Source: Oscillospiraceae bacterium (GTDB lineage: Bacteria > Bacillota > Clostridia > Oscillospirales > Oscillospiraceae). Taken from it: DNA of 54,421 bases. Where the stretch lies: positions 2,737 through 57,157 of the forward strand of contig JAJQBY010000128.1 of assembly GCA_021203045.1 (NCBI GenBank), in the 5' to 3' direction. Both the position numbers and the translations under genes were made by a program. Shown here in pieces: positions 37,386-46,880 of the stretch (the stretch's first letter is position 1; the number at the start of each line of letters is the position of its first letter). Below the pieces are notes generated by a model, which saw nothing but the letters and a program-made list of their open reading frames with translations, had not been told where the DNA came from and did not search any database.

Positions 37386-38075
37386 ATGGGAAAAAAAGCG
37401 CTTATCATCGAGGATGACGGCAGTATCGCGGAGCTGCTGCGGCTGTATCTGGAAAAGGACGGCTTCGAGGTGGCCCAGGCCGGGGACGGAGGCCAGGGAA
37501 CGGAGCTGGCCCAGAGCTTTGAGCCGGATGTGATTCTGCTGGATATCATGCTGCCCGTAAAGGACGGGTGGCAGGTATGCCGCGAGGTGCGCAGCTTCTC
37601 CAAGACGCCCATCATCATGCTGACCGCCAAGGGCGAGACGGCGGATAAGGTGGCCGGCCTGGAGATGGGGGCGGACGACTATCTCACCAAGCCCTTTGAG
37701 GTAAAAGAGCTGCTGGCCCGGGTACACGCCATAATGCGCCGCACCGCTGAGGACGAGGGAGACAAGCCCAAGCGCCTGAGCTTTGATAAGCTGGTCATCG
37801 ACCTGGATTCCTATGAGCTGATCGTAGACGGAAAAAAGGTGGACACACCTCCCAAGGAGATGGAGCTGCTGTTCCATCTGGCTTCCTCCCCCAACCGGGT
37901 ATACACCAGAAATCAGCTACTGGATGAGGTATGGGGCTTCGACTACTTCGGCGATTCCCGGACGGTGGATGTCCACGTCAAGCGGCTGCGGGAGAAGCTG
38001 GAGGGCGTATCCGACCAGTGGCGCCTGAAGACCGTCTGGGGCGTGGGCTATAAATTCGAGGTGGGAGCGGCCTGA
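37386..38075 (+). CDS. OmpR-family response regulator
   Basis: 229 aa from MGKKALII, chosen because GGAGG lies 9 nt upstream. Receiver domain (1-120) with the acidic pocket ED, phospho-acceptor D53 in LLDIMLP, and the switch lysine in TKPF. Winged-helix output domain (about 130-225) ends VWGVGYKFE. The turn DEVWGFDYFGDSRTVDVHVKRLREK resembles PhoB/WalR-type regulators. A -10-like TATAAT (37302-37307) lies upstream without a clear -35. The histidine kinase starts 1 nt after its stop. Confidence 0.93.
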   Translation: MGKKALIIEDDGSIAELLRLYLEKDGFEVAQAGDGGQGTELAQSFEPDVILLDIMLPVKDGWQVCREVRSFSKTPIIMLTAKGETADKVAGLEMGADDYLTKPFEVKELLARVHAIMRRTAEDEGDKPKRLSFDKLVIDLDSYELIVDGKKVDTPPKEMELLFHLASSPNRVYTRNQLLDEVWGFDYFGDSRTVDVHVKRLREKLEGVSDQWRLKTVWGVGYKFEVGAA

Positions 38076-38076
38076 G

Positions 38077-39495
38077 GTGAGAAAGAGCGTCTTTTTCAGG
38101 AGCTTTCTCGTCACCGCCTGCATGCTCATTATCTGCTTCGTGGCATTCGGGATCATCATGTTCGTCATGGGCCGGTCCGTCATGATGCAGGACAAGGCGG
38201 AGTCCCTCTATACGAACGCCGATGAGGTGAAGCGCTTCACGGAGGCGCTCGGGACAGAGACCGAGCTGGATAATCTTGTGCTGCGGATGAATCTGTCCAT
38301 CATCGCCCAATGCACAGGCAACCATATCCTTCTCTGTGATGAGGACGGCAGCGTGGTCACAAGCTCTGACGAGACCTGGGTGTCCCCCTACATGGGCAGC
38401 CAAATCAGCAGCAGCGTTCTGTCCACGCTCCAGGAGGAGGGCGTCTATGTGGGCCTGACCGACCTGGGCGGAGTTTACGACGGACTTCACTATGTAGTGG
38501 CAGAAAGCATTGAATCCTATAGCGGGTCCGTGATGGGATATGTGATTGTCAGCTACCCCAGCAGCGGCTTTTTCAGCGCCTGGAGCGGCTTTTTCATGAT
38601 GTTCATCCTGATCGCCGTGGCAGTGCTGGTGGTGGTGGTGCTCCTTGAATACGCCCACGCCCGGCGTCTGGCCCGTCCCCTGCTGGAGATGTCCGAGGCG
38701 GCCCACAACTTCGCTCGGGGAGATTATTCCGCCCGTGTCACCCCCTACCAGCGGGAGGATGAGATCGGTACCCTGACGGAGGCGTTCAACGCCATGGCGG
38801 AGAGCCTGGAGAGGAACGAGGCCCGGCGGCAGGAATTCGTGGCCAACATCTCTCATGAGCTGCGCACACCCATGACCTCCATCGCCGGCTTTGCGGACGG
38901 TCTGCTGGACGGCACCATTCCCCAGTCGGAGGAGAAAAAATATCTCCAGACCATCTCCTCGGAGACCAAGCGGCTCAGCCGCCTGGTGCGGAGCATGCTG
39001 GATGTGTCCCGGCTCCAGGACGGGGGCCAGGTGCGTATGCAGAAATTCGACCTGACGGAAATGGTAGTGCAGACCCTCCTGAACTTCGAGGAGCGTGTGA
39101 ACGGCAAGGGCATGAACGTGGAGCTGAACGTGCCGGAGGGCACGCTTTCCGTAATGGGAGACCTGGACTCCTTGACGCGAGTGGTGTATAATCTTATCGA
39201 CAACGCCATAAAATTCGCCGGACAAGGAACAGATCTGGTCATCAGCATCTGGAAGGAGGACGACCGGGCCTATACCCGGGTGCAGGACACCGGAGCCACC
39301 ATCCCCCAGTCAGAGCTGCCCCTGATCTTCGACCGCTTCCACAAGGCCGATCACTCACGCAGCATGGATAAGGACGGGGTGGGCCTGGGTCTTTATATGG
39401 TGCGGCAGATACTGGCCGCCCACGACCAGGACATCTTCGTGACCAGCGAGAACGGCGTTACCGCCTTTACCTTTACCCTCGCTTTAGCAGAATAA
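38077..39495 (+). CDS. Sensor histidine kinase
   Basis: 472 aa starting with GTG, almost touching the response regulator stop. Membrane segment 1 (about 10-33), extracellular sensor (about 34-168), segment 2 (about 169-191), HAMP (about 192-245), HisKA with phospho-acceptor H260 in NISHELRTPM, then HATPase_c with the N-box NLIDNAIKFA, the G1 box as QDTGATI, and the G2 box GVGLGL. A ~130-residue sensor of this type is seen in envelope-stress kinases. With HtrA next door, a role in sensing misfolded secreted proteins (CssS-like) is plausible inference. Confidence 0.93.
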   Translation: MRKSVFFRSFLVTACMLIICFVAFGIIMFVMGRSVMMQDKAESLYTNADEVKRFTEALGTETELDNLVLRMNLSIIAQCTGNHILLCDEDGSVVTSSDETWVSPYMGSQISSSVLSTLQEEGVYVGLTDLGGVYDGLHYVVAESIESYSGSVMGYVIVSYPSSGFFSAWSGFFMMFILIAVAVLVVVVLLEYAHARRLARPLLEMSEAAHNFARGDYSARVTPYQREDEIGTLTEAFNAMAESLERNEARRQEFVANISHELRTPMTSIAGFADGLLDGTIPQSEEKKYLQTISSETKRLSRLVRSMLDVSRLQDGGQVRMQKFDLTEMVVQTLLNFEERVNGKGMNVELNVPEGTLSVMGDLDSLTRVVYNLIDNAIKFAGQGTDLVISIWKEDDRAYTRVQDTGATIPQSELPLIFDRFHKADHSRSMDKDGVGLGLYMVRQILAAHDQDIFVTSENGVTAFTFTLALAE

Positions 39496-39531
39496 AATTA
39501 TATTACTACTCATTTATATAAAGAACAAAGC

Positions 39532-39571
39532 ATTCATATTTTACAGTTTGTTAATATTTAATTCATATTTT
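39532..39571 (+). promoter_or_regulatory. Direct repeat in front of htrA, candidate response-regulator site
   Basis: The 11-mer ATTCATATTTT occurs twice, at 39532-39542 and 39561-39571, 29 nt apart. The second copy overlaps a weak promoter (TTCATA at 39562-39567, 17-nt spacer, TAGTAT at 39585-39590). Direct repeats are typical OmpR-family operators. Confidence 0.4.
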
Positions 39572-39619
39572 GACGGCCGGTATGTAGTATACTGAATCCG
39601 GCCCTAAGGAGGACTTTCA

Positions 39620-41026
39620 ATGCCTGAGCACAGCACACGCCGTCCGGCGGATTGGTACACTTCATCCCCGGAGCAGGCAAACTGGTATAAAGATCCGTCC
39701 CATGTGGTCATACCCCAGCCGGCGGAAGCGGGTTGTTCCACACACCAACCTCCCCCCCGCTCCGCTGGTTTTGAGGGGCACAAAGCCAAAAAGCGGCGGA
39801 GAACGAAAATTATTTCGCTCTCCGTTTGTGCGTTTCTGGTGTGTGCGGCTCTGGTCGTGGCCCTGTGGCAGATCACCGTCCAGCTGAAAAGCCTTTCCAG
39901 CCAGACGACGGAAAGCGCTTCAGCCCCGACCATCGTCATTCCCAACGGTGATGATAGCTCCGGCTCGGACAGCGGCAGCATATATGACGACTATCAGGAA
40001 TATTTTGAGGCCTATTACTCCACCTCCAGCGAGATCACTATCCCGGCGGCGGAAAACGGGACCGGCGTCACCCTTACCTTGGCAGAGGCCCAGGGTGAGG
40101 AGCTGTCCCTTCAGGATATTTACGATCAGGTCAGCCCTGCGGTAGTGGGCATCACCGCCTATATCGAGGGATATGAATACAGCTATGGCACCGGCGTGGT
40201 GTTCACCTCCGATGGATACATTATTACTAACACCCATGTGCTGGAGGGCTGCGATGCCGCCGTGGTGAAATTCTCTGACGGGACGGAGTACGACGCCTAT
40301 CTGGTAGGCTCGGACGACGCCAGCGACATCGCCGTGCTGTATATCGAGGGAGAGGATCTCCCCTATGCGGAGTTCGGCGATTCCGATGCCCTCCGGGTGG
40401 GCGATCAGGCCATCGCCATCGGAAACCCTTTGGGAGAGACCTATTCCGGCACCATGACGAACGGCATCATCTCCGCCATCAACCGGAATATCACCTATAA
40501 CGGTCACACCATGACCCTTCTGCAAACAAACGCCGCCCTGAACGAGGGCAACTCCGGCGGTCCCCTGATAAACGCCTACGGACAGGTCATCGGCATCACC
40601 AACATGAAGATCATGTCCACCTATTACTCCACAGTGGAGGGCATCGGCTTTGCCATTCCATCCTCGGTGGTGAAGGAGGTGGCCGACCAGCTGATCGAAT
40701 ACGGCGTGGTCCTGGGAGAGCCCACCATCGGCATCGTGGCCGGCTCCGTCAGCGCCGAGGCCATGGAGCTGTACGGCCTGCCGGAGGGAATATATGTCTC
40801 CGAGGTCAGCGAGGGCTCCGACGCCCTGGAAAAGGGCCTGCAGGTGGGCGATGTCATCGTCGCTGTGAACGGCGAGACCGTCACCTCCGTGGCCGATGTA
40901 AACCTGATAAAAGAGGGCTACGAGGTAGGCGATACCATCACCCTGACCGTCTATCGGGACGGGGAAACCTTTGATCTGGAAATAGAGCTGGTGGATAAGA
41001 GCCAGATAGAGCAAACCGCACCATAA
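39620..41026 (+). CDS. HtrA/DegP-type membrane-anchored serine protease with PDZ domain
   Basis: 468 aa. A cytosolic N-terminal tail (1-60, Pro-rich and basic), one membrane segment (about 63-83), an acidic linker, a trypsin-like domain (about 162-355) with catalytic triad H206 (ITNTHVLEG), D236 (SDIAVL) and S312 (NEGNSGGP), and one PDZ domain (about 365-460, VSEGSDALEKGLQVGDVIVAV). HtrA proteases degrade or refold misfolded secreted proteins outside the membrane. The start follows AAGGAGG. In Bacillus the CssRS two-component system induces htrA; the same pairing is seen here. Confidence 0.94.
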   Translation: MPEHSTRRPADWYTSSPEQANWYKDPSHVVIPQPAEAGCSTHQPPPRSAGFEGHKAKKRRRTKIISLSVCAFLVCAALVVALWQITVQLKSLSSQTTESASAPTIVIPNGDDSSGSDSGSIYDDYQEYFEAYYSTSSEITIPAAENGTGVTLTLAEAQGEELSLQDIYDQVSPAVVGITAYIEGYEYSYGTGVVFTSDGYIITNTHVLEGCDAAVVKFSDGTEYDAYLVGSDDASDIAVLYIEGEDLPYAEFGDSDALRVGDQAIAIGNPLGETYSGTMTNGIISAINRNITYNGHTMTLLQTNAALNEGNSGGPLINAYGQVIGITNMKIMSTYYSTVEGIGFAIPSSVVKEVADQLIEYGVVLGEPTIGIVAGSVSAEAMELYGLPEGIYVSEVSEGSDALEKGLQVGDVIVAVNGETVTSVADVNLIKEGYEVGDTITLTVYRDGETFDLEIELVDKSQIEQTAP

Positions 41027-41032
41027 GAACGC

Positions 41033-41070
41033 AGGGCGGCAGCAAAACGATCGTTTTTTGCTGCCGCCCT
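41033..41070 (+). terminator. Terminator after htrA
   Basis: Perfect 15-bp stem AGGGCGGCAGCAAAA (41033-41047) / TTTTGCTGCCGCCCT (41056-41070), followed by TTTCTG. Confidence 0.85.
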
Positions 41071-41125
41071 TTTCTGCTGCCAGTCCGTCCCCTTCCGGAG
41101 GCAGGGAATGTAATGACATAAAGAT

Positions 41126-41157
41126 GCGCCCCGACCGCCTTGAGCGGCCGGGGCGCA
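41126..41157 (-). terminator. Hairpin after the thiolase gene
   Basis: GCGCCCCG-A-CCGC pairs with GCGG-CC-GGGGCGC around a CTTGA loop. The minus-strand tail is ATCTTTATG, a weak U-tract. Confidence 0.55.
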
Positions 41158-41188
41158 AAATGATTTGTCCTTTAACGGAAGGCCGGTA

Positions 41189-42448
41189 TCAGCACTTCTC
41201 CCAGATGGTAGCAACGCCCATGCCGCCGCCGATGCAGAGGGTGGCAAGGCCGCGCTTGGCGTCGGGACGCTTGAGCATCTCGTGCACCAGGGTGACGATG
41301 ATACGGGCGCCGGAAGCGCCGACGGGGTGACCGATGGACAGCGCGCCGCCGTTGACGTTCACCTTGTCCATATCGAAGCCCAGCTCCCGGGCCACAGCGA
41401 TGGACTGAGCGGCGAAGGCCTCATTGGCCTCGATCAGGTCGATGTCGTCGATGGTCAGGCCGGCCTTGGCCAGCGCGTTGCGGGTAGCGGGGACGGGGCC
41501 GGTGCCCATGACCTTGGGATCGACGCCGCCCTGGCCGTAGCTGACCAGCTTCGCCATGGGCTTCAGGCCGTACTTCTCAACAGCCTCAGCACTGGCCAGA
41601 ATGACGCAGGCCGCGCCGTCGTTGATGCCGGAGGCGTTACCGGCGGTGACGCGCTGCTTGCCGTAATCGGCCTGGGGCTCCTTGCGGGCGTGAGCCTCGA
41701 AGGTATCCACGATCTTGTCAGGCGTGTTGTCCTGGCTGACAGGGAAAGCGCCGCGGAGCTTTGCCAGGCTCTCGGCAGTGGTGTCGTTCTTGGGGAACTC
41801 GTCCACCTTGAACTCTACCATTTCCTTTTTCTTCTTCACCATAACGGGGACGATCTCATCGTCGAAACGGCCGGAAGCCTGGGCCGCAGCGCACTTCTGC
41901 TGGCTGGACAGGGCGAAGGCGTCCAGATCCTCACGGGTGATGCCCCAGATGTCGCAGATGTTCTCAGCGGTGGTGCCCATGTGATAGTTGTTGTAAGCGT
42001 CCCACAGGCCGTCGTTGACCATGGTGTCCACCATGGTGGTGTTGAACATACGGGCGCCGCCACGGGCAGAGGGGACAGCGTAAGGAGCCATGGTCATGTT
42101 CTCAGCGCCGCCGGCCACAATGATGTCGGCATCGCCGCAGGCGATGGCGCGGGCCGCCTCGATAACGCTCTTCATGCCGGAGCCGCAGACCATGCCCACG
42201 GTATAGGCAGGGACGGAGAAGGGCAGGCCGGCCTTGATGCCCACCTGGCGGGCAGGGTTCTGGCCCTGGCCGGCGGTCAGGATGCAGCCGAACATCAGCT
42301 CGTCCACGTTCTCCGGGGCCACATTGCCCCGCTTCAGGGCCTCCTTCACGACCACAGCGCCCAGGTCAGAGGCGGGGGTGTTGGACAGGCTGCCCTGGAA
42401 TTTTCCCACTGCCGTACGGCAGCAGGAAACCAAATAAATATCTTTCAT
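41189..42448 (-). CDS. Acetyl-CoA acetyltransferase (thiolase)
   Basis: 419 aa, about 25 residues longer than the usual 390-395. Catalytic residues are in place: C88 (VCGSGMKS), the [16 protein letters not shown] segment with H374, and C405 (CIGGGMG). The extra length includes a Lys/Glu-rich and [10 protein letters not shown]...KEPQADY region (about 205-255). The enzyme condenses two acetyl-CoA to acetoacetyl-CoA, the entry to butyrate and related fermentation, or cleaves the reverse. No crotonase, HBD or butyryl-CoA dehydrogenase gene is next to it. A good promoter is upstream. Confidence 0.93.
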   Translation of the reverse strand: MKDIYLVSCCRTAVGKFQGSLSNTPASDLGAVVVKEALKRGNVAPENVDELMFGCILTAGQGQNPARQVGIKAGLPFSVPAYTVGMVCGSGMKSVIEAARAIACGDADIIVAGGAENMTMAPYAVPSARGGARMFNTTMVDTMVNDGLWDAYNNYHMGTTAENICDIWGITREDLDAFALSSQQKCAAAQASGRFDDEIVPVMVKKKKEMVEFKVDEFPKNDTTAESLAKLRGAFPVSQDNTPDKIVDTFEAHARKEPQADYGKQRVTAGNASGINDGAACVILASAEAVEKYGLKPMAKLVSYGQGGVDPKVMGTGPVPATRNALAKAGLTIDDIDLIEANEAFAAQSIAVARELGFDMDKVNVNGGALSIGHPVGASGARIIVTLVHEMLKRPDAKRGLATLCIGGGMGVATIWEKC

Positions 42449-42519
42449 CGGGGGATCCTCCTTTAATATCGTGCTCCCCGCAGGGAGCGTAATGTAAGAG
42501 CATACGAATGCTATTTTTC

Positions 42520-42548
42520 AGTATAGTACACCTTTAATTAAAAATCAA
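42520..42548 (-). promoter_or_regulatory. Promoter of the thiolase gene
   Basis: TTGATT (42543-42548), 17-nt spacer, TATACT (42520-42525) on the minus strand. Confidence 0.6.
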
Positions 42549-42611
42549 GACCTTCCTCCGCCCACCGGCAAAAAGTCCGACGCATATATTACGAATTTTT
42601 AACGATTCCAA

Positions 42612-42640
42612 TTGACAGATTATTAATGAAGTGATACACT
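42612..42640 (+). promoter_or_regulatory. Promoter of the second beta-helix gene
   Basis: Consensus -35 TTGACA (42612-42617), 17-nt spacer, -10 TACACT (42635-42640) with a TG extension (TGATACACT). One of the strongest-looking promoters in the window. Confidence 0.72.
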
Positions 42641-42696
42641 GTTAATGAATCTACGCCTGCTGGCGCAGAAATACTTGTGAAGGGACTTACATCAGT

Positions 42697-45321
42697 ATGA
42701 AAAAAGCAGCAAGAGTGCTGGCGCTTTTCATAGTCCTGTGCATGGCACTGACGATGACTGCGCTGGCAGACGACTTTGAAACGACCGTCAATGTAGACGG
42801 CACCGACATAGTCGTTACAGGCGATGTGGACGCCAACGGCAGCATTACCCTGGCGACCATCAACGGCATGGACGCCTCCGAATTCCCGGAGGACGACGAA
42901 ATCACCCAGGCCATCATTGCGGCAGCCCTGGAAAACGTCTATGATGCGGATGCGGCCCGGGCGGAGACCTTCGGCATCGGCGGCAGCGACAGCGACAGCG
43001 CTTCCGGCGAAAGCTCCGGGGAGGTTTACGACATCTACATAGACGAGAGCGCCTCCTATGATGTCTACACCTTCGATGGCAGCACCTACGGCGCTACGGA
43101 GGGCAACCTGACCGTCACCGTGGGCGGCGTGGAGGTTGACCCCGCCGACCTGGAGGGTGAGTATGAGGACGTGGTCTTCACCGTCACCGCCCAGATCCCC
43201 GCCTTTGTGGACGACATCGAGGAGAACTACCGCACCGCCCTGTATGTGGACGCAGACGGCGTCAATGAGGATCTCTCTGTCACCGCCGCCATCATTGAAG
43301 GCGAGTATGACGACGAGGGCGCCTCCGGCCTTTACATCAACTCCCAGAACGATTTGTTCAACGGCGTCACAGTAGTCTCCGGGGAGTACACTATCGACGG
43401 CCTGACCATGATCGCCGAGGGCAACGGCGAGGACGACTTCGCCGGCTACGGCGTGGGCATCGCCGTGGGCGGCGACGCACGGGTCACCCTGAACAACTAT
43501 GTGTACCTGGCCCACGGCGTCATCCGCTACGGTATGTTCATCGGCGGCGACGATTTGGATAATCCCCCTGAGCTGACCGTGAACGACGGCATCATCCTCA
43601 CCGGCAACCCGGAGGACGAGGACGGCAACTATATGTATGAGTCCAACTCCAACATGAGCATGTCCTCCAGCCCCTGGATGCTGGGCATCATCGCCACCCC
43701 GGAGGTTCGCACCCAGCTCATCGCCTCCACCGGCATTTCCAACTATAACAACTGCGTTATCGTCTCCTCCGGCTGGGGTATTGTCTCCTCCGACGCGGTG
43801 GACAGCCCCGCCGAGTGGGGTGAATACACTGTCCAGATGAATCTGACCGACTGCATCCTGGACTTCACCGGCTACAGCGGCTATGTGTCCTACGCCATCG
43901 GCGCGACCCATAACACTTTCACGGACTGCATTATCGGCAACGCCATCAACTCCGGCGTGCTGGATGAGGTCATCGAGTCTGTCAAGACCGATTACGACTA
44001 CGACCTGGAGTATGAATCCACCGTGGAGATCGCCGAGGACGGCCGGGCCTACAACACCACCTATGCCCTGATCGTCGCCAACGAGACCTCCGGCGGCACC
44101 TTCGACAATGTCCTCTACACCGGCGAATACGGCGTTATGTATCACAAGACCAACAACGTCCGCTATGTCCCCGGCGACACCGACAATACCTCTGACATTT
44201 ACACCGACGAGGACTATGCCGGCGGCTACACCCTGATCAAGGATTCCACCTTCTACACCAACGGCGCGGCCATCCTGGTGAAGGCCTGCACCCCCGCTAT
44301 CTATGTGGAGAACACTGAGTTTATCGCCAACGACGGTGTCATCGTCCAGCTCATGACCTGCGACGACCCCGGCATGGGCAGCGAGTACTTCTCCGAGGTG
44401 CTGGATCTGACTGCCGAGGTGGAGGCAGACCCGGACTATGACCCCTATGACTACAACACCAAGGATCTGACCGTCTTCGACTATGCAATCGAGGGCATGA
44501 TCAACGACGTGCAGATCGAGTTTGCCGGCTGCACCGGCGACACCGCTCTGAACGGCGACTTCTATAACTCCATCTCCGTCTCCACCACCGGCGAGGGCAT
44601 GACCTGGTGGGGCCAGAGCCTGATTCTCTCCTTCGACAACTGCGAGATCAACGGCGCCATCTCCTCCTCCAGCGCTCTGCACAACGCTTACAGCGGCTAT
44701 TATGACGCAGAGGGCAACGAGGTGGAGGCTGACTCCATCGACGAGGCCATCGCTGCCGGTGCTGTGGAAGGCCGGATCACCTCCGACAACGCCACCTATC
44801 TCGGCAACCTGACCAACTACACCAGCCCCACCGTGAACAACGGCGTTTGGGTCACCCTGACCAACGGCTCCGTCTGGACGCCTGACGACACCTGCTACAT
44901 CACCCGCCTGTATGTGGATGAGACCTCTGCCATCAACGGCACCGTCACCATCGACGGCGAGGCTGTTGAGCTCGAGGCCGGCGTCACCTACACCGGTGCG
45001 ATCGTCGTCACCCCCGCCGAGGGCGAGGCTGATGCTTCCGGCGAAGCCACTGCCGAGACCGCTGCTGCCGCCGGCGACACCAGCGAGGAAGCTTACCACG
45101 CCTATCTGAAGGAGTATGTGGCCGCCTGCCCCGCCGTCTCCGATGAGCAGTATCTGGAGTTCGAGGCTCTGATCGACGCTTCCGACTACACCACCATGCC
45201 CGCCGACATGATGTTCGACGCGACCTGGTGGGGTTATGCCGCCATGACCTATGATGAGTTCGTGGCCGCCGGCGGCGTCTACGAGATCCCCGAATTTGAC
45301 CCCAGTCTGACCGCAGACTGA
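42697..45321 (+). CDS. Secreted beta-helix surface protein, paralogue of the 10221-13700 protein
   Basis: 874 aa. Signal peptide (about 1-24, ending TALA-DDF), then an acidic Thr/Asn/Gly-rich protein with the short-strand pattern of a right-handed beta-helix (about 240-720; many NC-x-I/V...NDG, DCIL and FDNC turns). A segment WVTLTNGSVWTPDDTCYITRLYVDET (about 727-752) corresponds to a similar one near the end of the 1159-residue paralogue. The last 82 residues (793-874) match its duplicated terminal module. No classical wall anchor is visible. Probably an abundant surface or secreted adhesin; codon use is strongly biased to GCC/ACC/GAC. A terminator pair follows. Confidence 0.8.
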   Translation: MKKAARVLALFIVLCMALTMTALADDFETTVNVDGTDIVVTGDVDANGSITLATINGMDASEFPEDDEITQAIIAAALENVYDADAARAETFGIGGSDSDSASGESSGEVYDIYIDESASYDVYTFDGSTYGATEGNLTVTVGGVEVDPADLEGEYEDVVFTVTAQIPAFVDDIEENYRTALYVDADGVNEDLSVTAAIIEGEYDDEGASGLYINSQNDLFNGVTVVSGEYTIDGLTMIAEGNGEDDFAGYGVGIAVGGDARVTLNNYVYLAHGVIRYGMFIGGDDLDNPPELTVNDGIILTGNPEDEDGNYMYESNSNMSMSSSPWMLGIIATPEVRTQLIASTGISNYNNCVIVSSGWGIVSSDAVDSPAEWGEYTVQMNLTDCILDFTGYSGYVSYAIGATHNTFTDCIIGNAINSGVLDEVIESVKTDYDYDLEYESTVEIAEDGRAYNTTYALIVANETSGGTFDNVLYTGEYGVMYHKTNNVRYVPGDTDNTSDIYTDEDYAGGYTLIKDSTFYTNGAAILVKACTPAIYVENTEFIANDGVIVQLMTCDDPGMGSEYFSEVLDLTAEVEADPDYDPYDYNTKDLTVFDYAIEGMINDVQIEFAGCTGDTALNGDFYNSISVSTTGEGMTWWGQSLILSFDNCEINGAISSSSALHNAYSGYYDAEGNEVEADSIDEAIAAGAVEGRITSDNATYLGNLTNYTSPTVNNGVWVTLTNGSVWTPDDTCYITRLYVDETSAINGTVTIDGEAVELEAGVTYTGAIVVTPAEGEADASGEATAETAAAAGDTSEEAYHAYLKEYVAACPAVSDEQYLEFEALIDASDYTTMPADMMFDATWWGYAAMTYDEFVAAGGVYEIPEFDPSLTAD

Positions 45322-45332
45322 TCTGACGATAA

Positions 45333-45360
45333 AGAAAAGGCGGGTCCTCCCGCCTTTTCT
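45333..45360 (+). terminator. Terminator of the second beta-helix gene
   Basis: Perfect 12-bp stem AGAAAAGGCGGG (45333-45344) / CCCGCCTTTTCT (45349-45360) with a TCCT loop. Confidence 0.85.
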
Positions 45361-45413
45361 AGAAAAACCTCCCCATTTTTCCTAATTTTGGTAAAAATGG
45401 GGAGGTTTTTTCT
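45361..45413. terminator. Bidirectional terminator between convergent genes
   Basis: A 20-base arm (45361-45380, AACCTCCCCATT core) pairs with 45393-45413 around a 12-nt loop, with T-runs in both directions. It ends the AT-rich minus-strand gene and backs up the previous terminator. Confidence 0.85.
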
Positions 45414-45422
45414 AGGTATTCC

Positions 45423-46535
45423 TTACTTATCTCTATATTCTGTATTGTCTATACCTTTGTTATTTAAGTTTCTTACCATTATGTCAAGGCATGATTTCCA
45501 GAAAAATCTAAATAATTTTGTTTGTCCAAACCATCTAACAAGGGTGGGACTTATTGCATAATAGCATTTAATAAATGTTCTGCCATAACATGTGCCGCTT
45601 AGTGTATAATCTCTAAAACGTCTAAGGGTCCACACTTGAGGACAATCGTAAGAACCATAAACACAGGTTGCAATATAACAATTTCCCTCATTATTGTTCT
45701 CAACACGTTTACCATCTATCTCTTTTAGCTTTTCTTCTGGCGCCCCCTTCATGAATGCTTCAAGCGTTGTTTTTCGAGATGTTATTGCTTCCGGCAATAA
45801 TTTTGAACCATATATTTTTAGCCTTTCTACGTCCGCTTCACACATTTCTAAATATGCTTTGGCAAGCAATACCAACTTATTCTGCATATCTTCGTGTTCG
45901 TTAATGTATTTTTCATCCACTTTAAGTTTTAACATCAATGCAGACATTGACAGCCTTATATATAAGTTTCTTACTTCGCCATCCCCATTTGCAACACCTT
46001 TCATTGCTGAAACACCGATACTCGCTAGTTGTTTAATCTTCGCTACATCCCTGAGATGACTTGTAGCTATAACAACCAATGCAATCGCCCTGTCAATATA
46101 ATACTCATAAACTTCTGACATTACCTTCTCTGGATCGGCAGCATATTTTATTGCGTTGTCCCCATAGCTAATCGCTTCCGTCACCCGAGGGTTTCCTATA
46201 GTTCCAACATATTCGATTGCTCGCATTTTAAGTAGCCAGGCCTCAGACGATTCCGGATCCACTTCTAACACCTTGTTAGCATAATTAACAGCTTCCTTGC
46301 CGTTACCTGCGTTAATCGCATTCCTTGCCATTTTTATAAAGTTGTCAATGTTTATAACTGGAGCATTTCCATTAGAACCAGTTGAATTATCACTTGCTAC
46401 ATATATAGCATACCTATTTACCGCCTTTTCAGTAACAAATGCTGTACCACATTCTTGACATATTCCCGCCTCATGGGTGTCTTCTACTTCAATCTTTGCG
46501 CCACATTGGGGGCATATTGCTAGTACAATCGCCAT
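45423..46535 (-). CDS. Zinc-ribbon / helical-repeat / CFI-box protein, AT-rich
   Basis: 370 aa. An N-terminal zinc ribbon (CPQCG...CQECG, about 8-30) is followed by helical TPR-like repeats (about 65-280; AINAGNGKEAVNYANKVLEVDPESSEAWLLK is a clear TPR). The C-terminal CFI-box has CYIATCVYGSYDCPQV, LRRFRDYTLSGT, GRTFIKCYYAISP (about 300-345). CFI-box domains occur at the C-termini of diverse bacterial proteins of unknown function. Base composition is visibly more AT-rich and codon use differs from every neighbour, suggesting acquisition by transfer. Function unknown. Confidence 0.75.
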   Translation of the reverse strand: MAIVLAICPQCGAKIEVEDTHEAGICQECGTAFVTEKAVNRYAIYVASDNSTGSNGNAPVINIDNFIKMARNAINAGNGKEAVNYANKVLEVDPESSEAWLLKMRAIEYVGTIGNPRVTEAISYGDNAIKYAADPEKVMSEVYEYYIDRAIALVVIATSHLRDVAKIKQLASIGVSAMKGVANGDGEVRNLYIRLSMSALMLKLKVDEKYINEHEDMQNKLVLLAKAYLEMCEADVERLKIYGSKLLPEAITSRKTTLEAFMKGAPEEKLKEIDGKRVENNNEGNCYIATCVYGSYDCPQVWTLRRFRDYTLSGTCYGRTFIKCYYAISPTLVRWFGQTKLFRFFWKSCLDIMVRNLNNKGIDNTEYRDK

Positions 46536-46880
46536 AAGAAATTCCTCTCTAGTGCATATTTTCTTTATTGTAACATATTAGTATGATATTTGTCATCTAT
46601 CTCTGAAATTTCTAAAAATATTTTATTCCAATTGAATACCACTGTTTTTTGCAGTAGTTTGTGCTAACACCGGGAACCCCCTCCACCATCCTTACGTATG
46701 GCCCTCTCCTCCTTTTACGGTAGTTTATAGACGGGCAACAGAATTCTAACGGTCATCTTTGCAAAGTGGACTCGGTAAAATAGAATTGAAATATTTCGCG
46801 ATGGTGGCTAAAGGAATCTCTCCGCAAGGTACCACAAACGGCGGAGGAATCTCCTCCGCCGTGATGGGATTATTGTATTT
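46536..46880. other. AT-rich non-coding stretch
   Basis: About 345 bases with no convincing gene, repeat end or RNA fold, sharing the AT-rich character of the gene at 45423-46535. Composition returns to the GC-rich background near 46830. No target-site duplication or integrase was seen. Confidence 0.5.
46838..46862 (-). terminator. Terminator of the wall-hydrolase operon
   Basis: Perfect 11-bp stem ACGGCGGAGGA (46838-46848) / TCCTCCGCCGT (46852-46862). The minus-strand tail is TTGTGG, a weak U-tract. Confidence 0.6.

Noticed and set aside
42589-45099. An 836-residue minus-strand open frame opposite the second beta-helix gene
   Set aside because: Repetitive Gly/Val/Asp/His composition from antisense codon bias. 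The plus strand has promoter, signal peptide and terminators.
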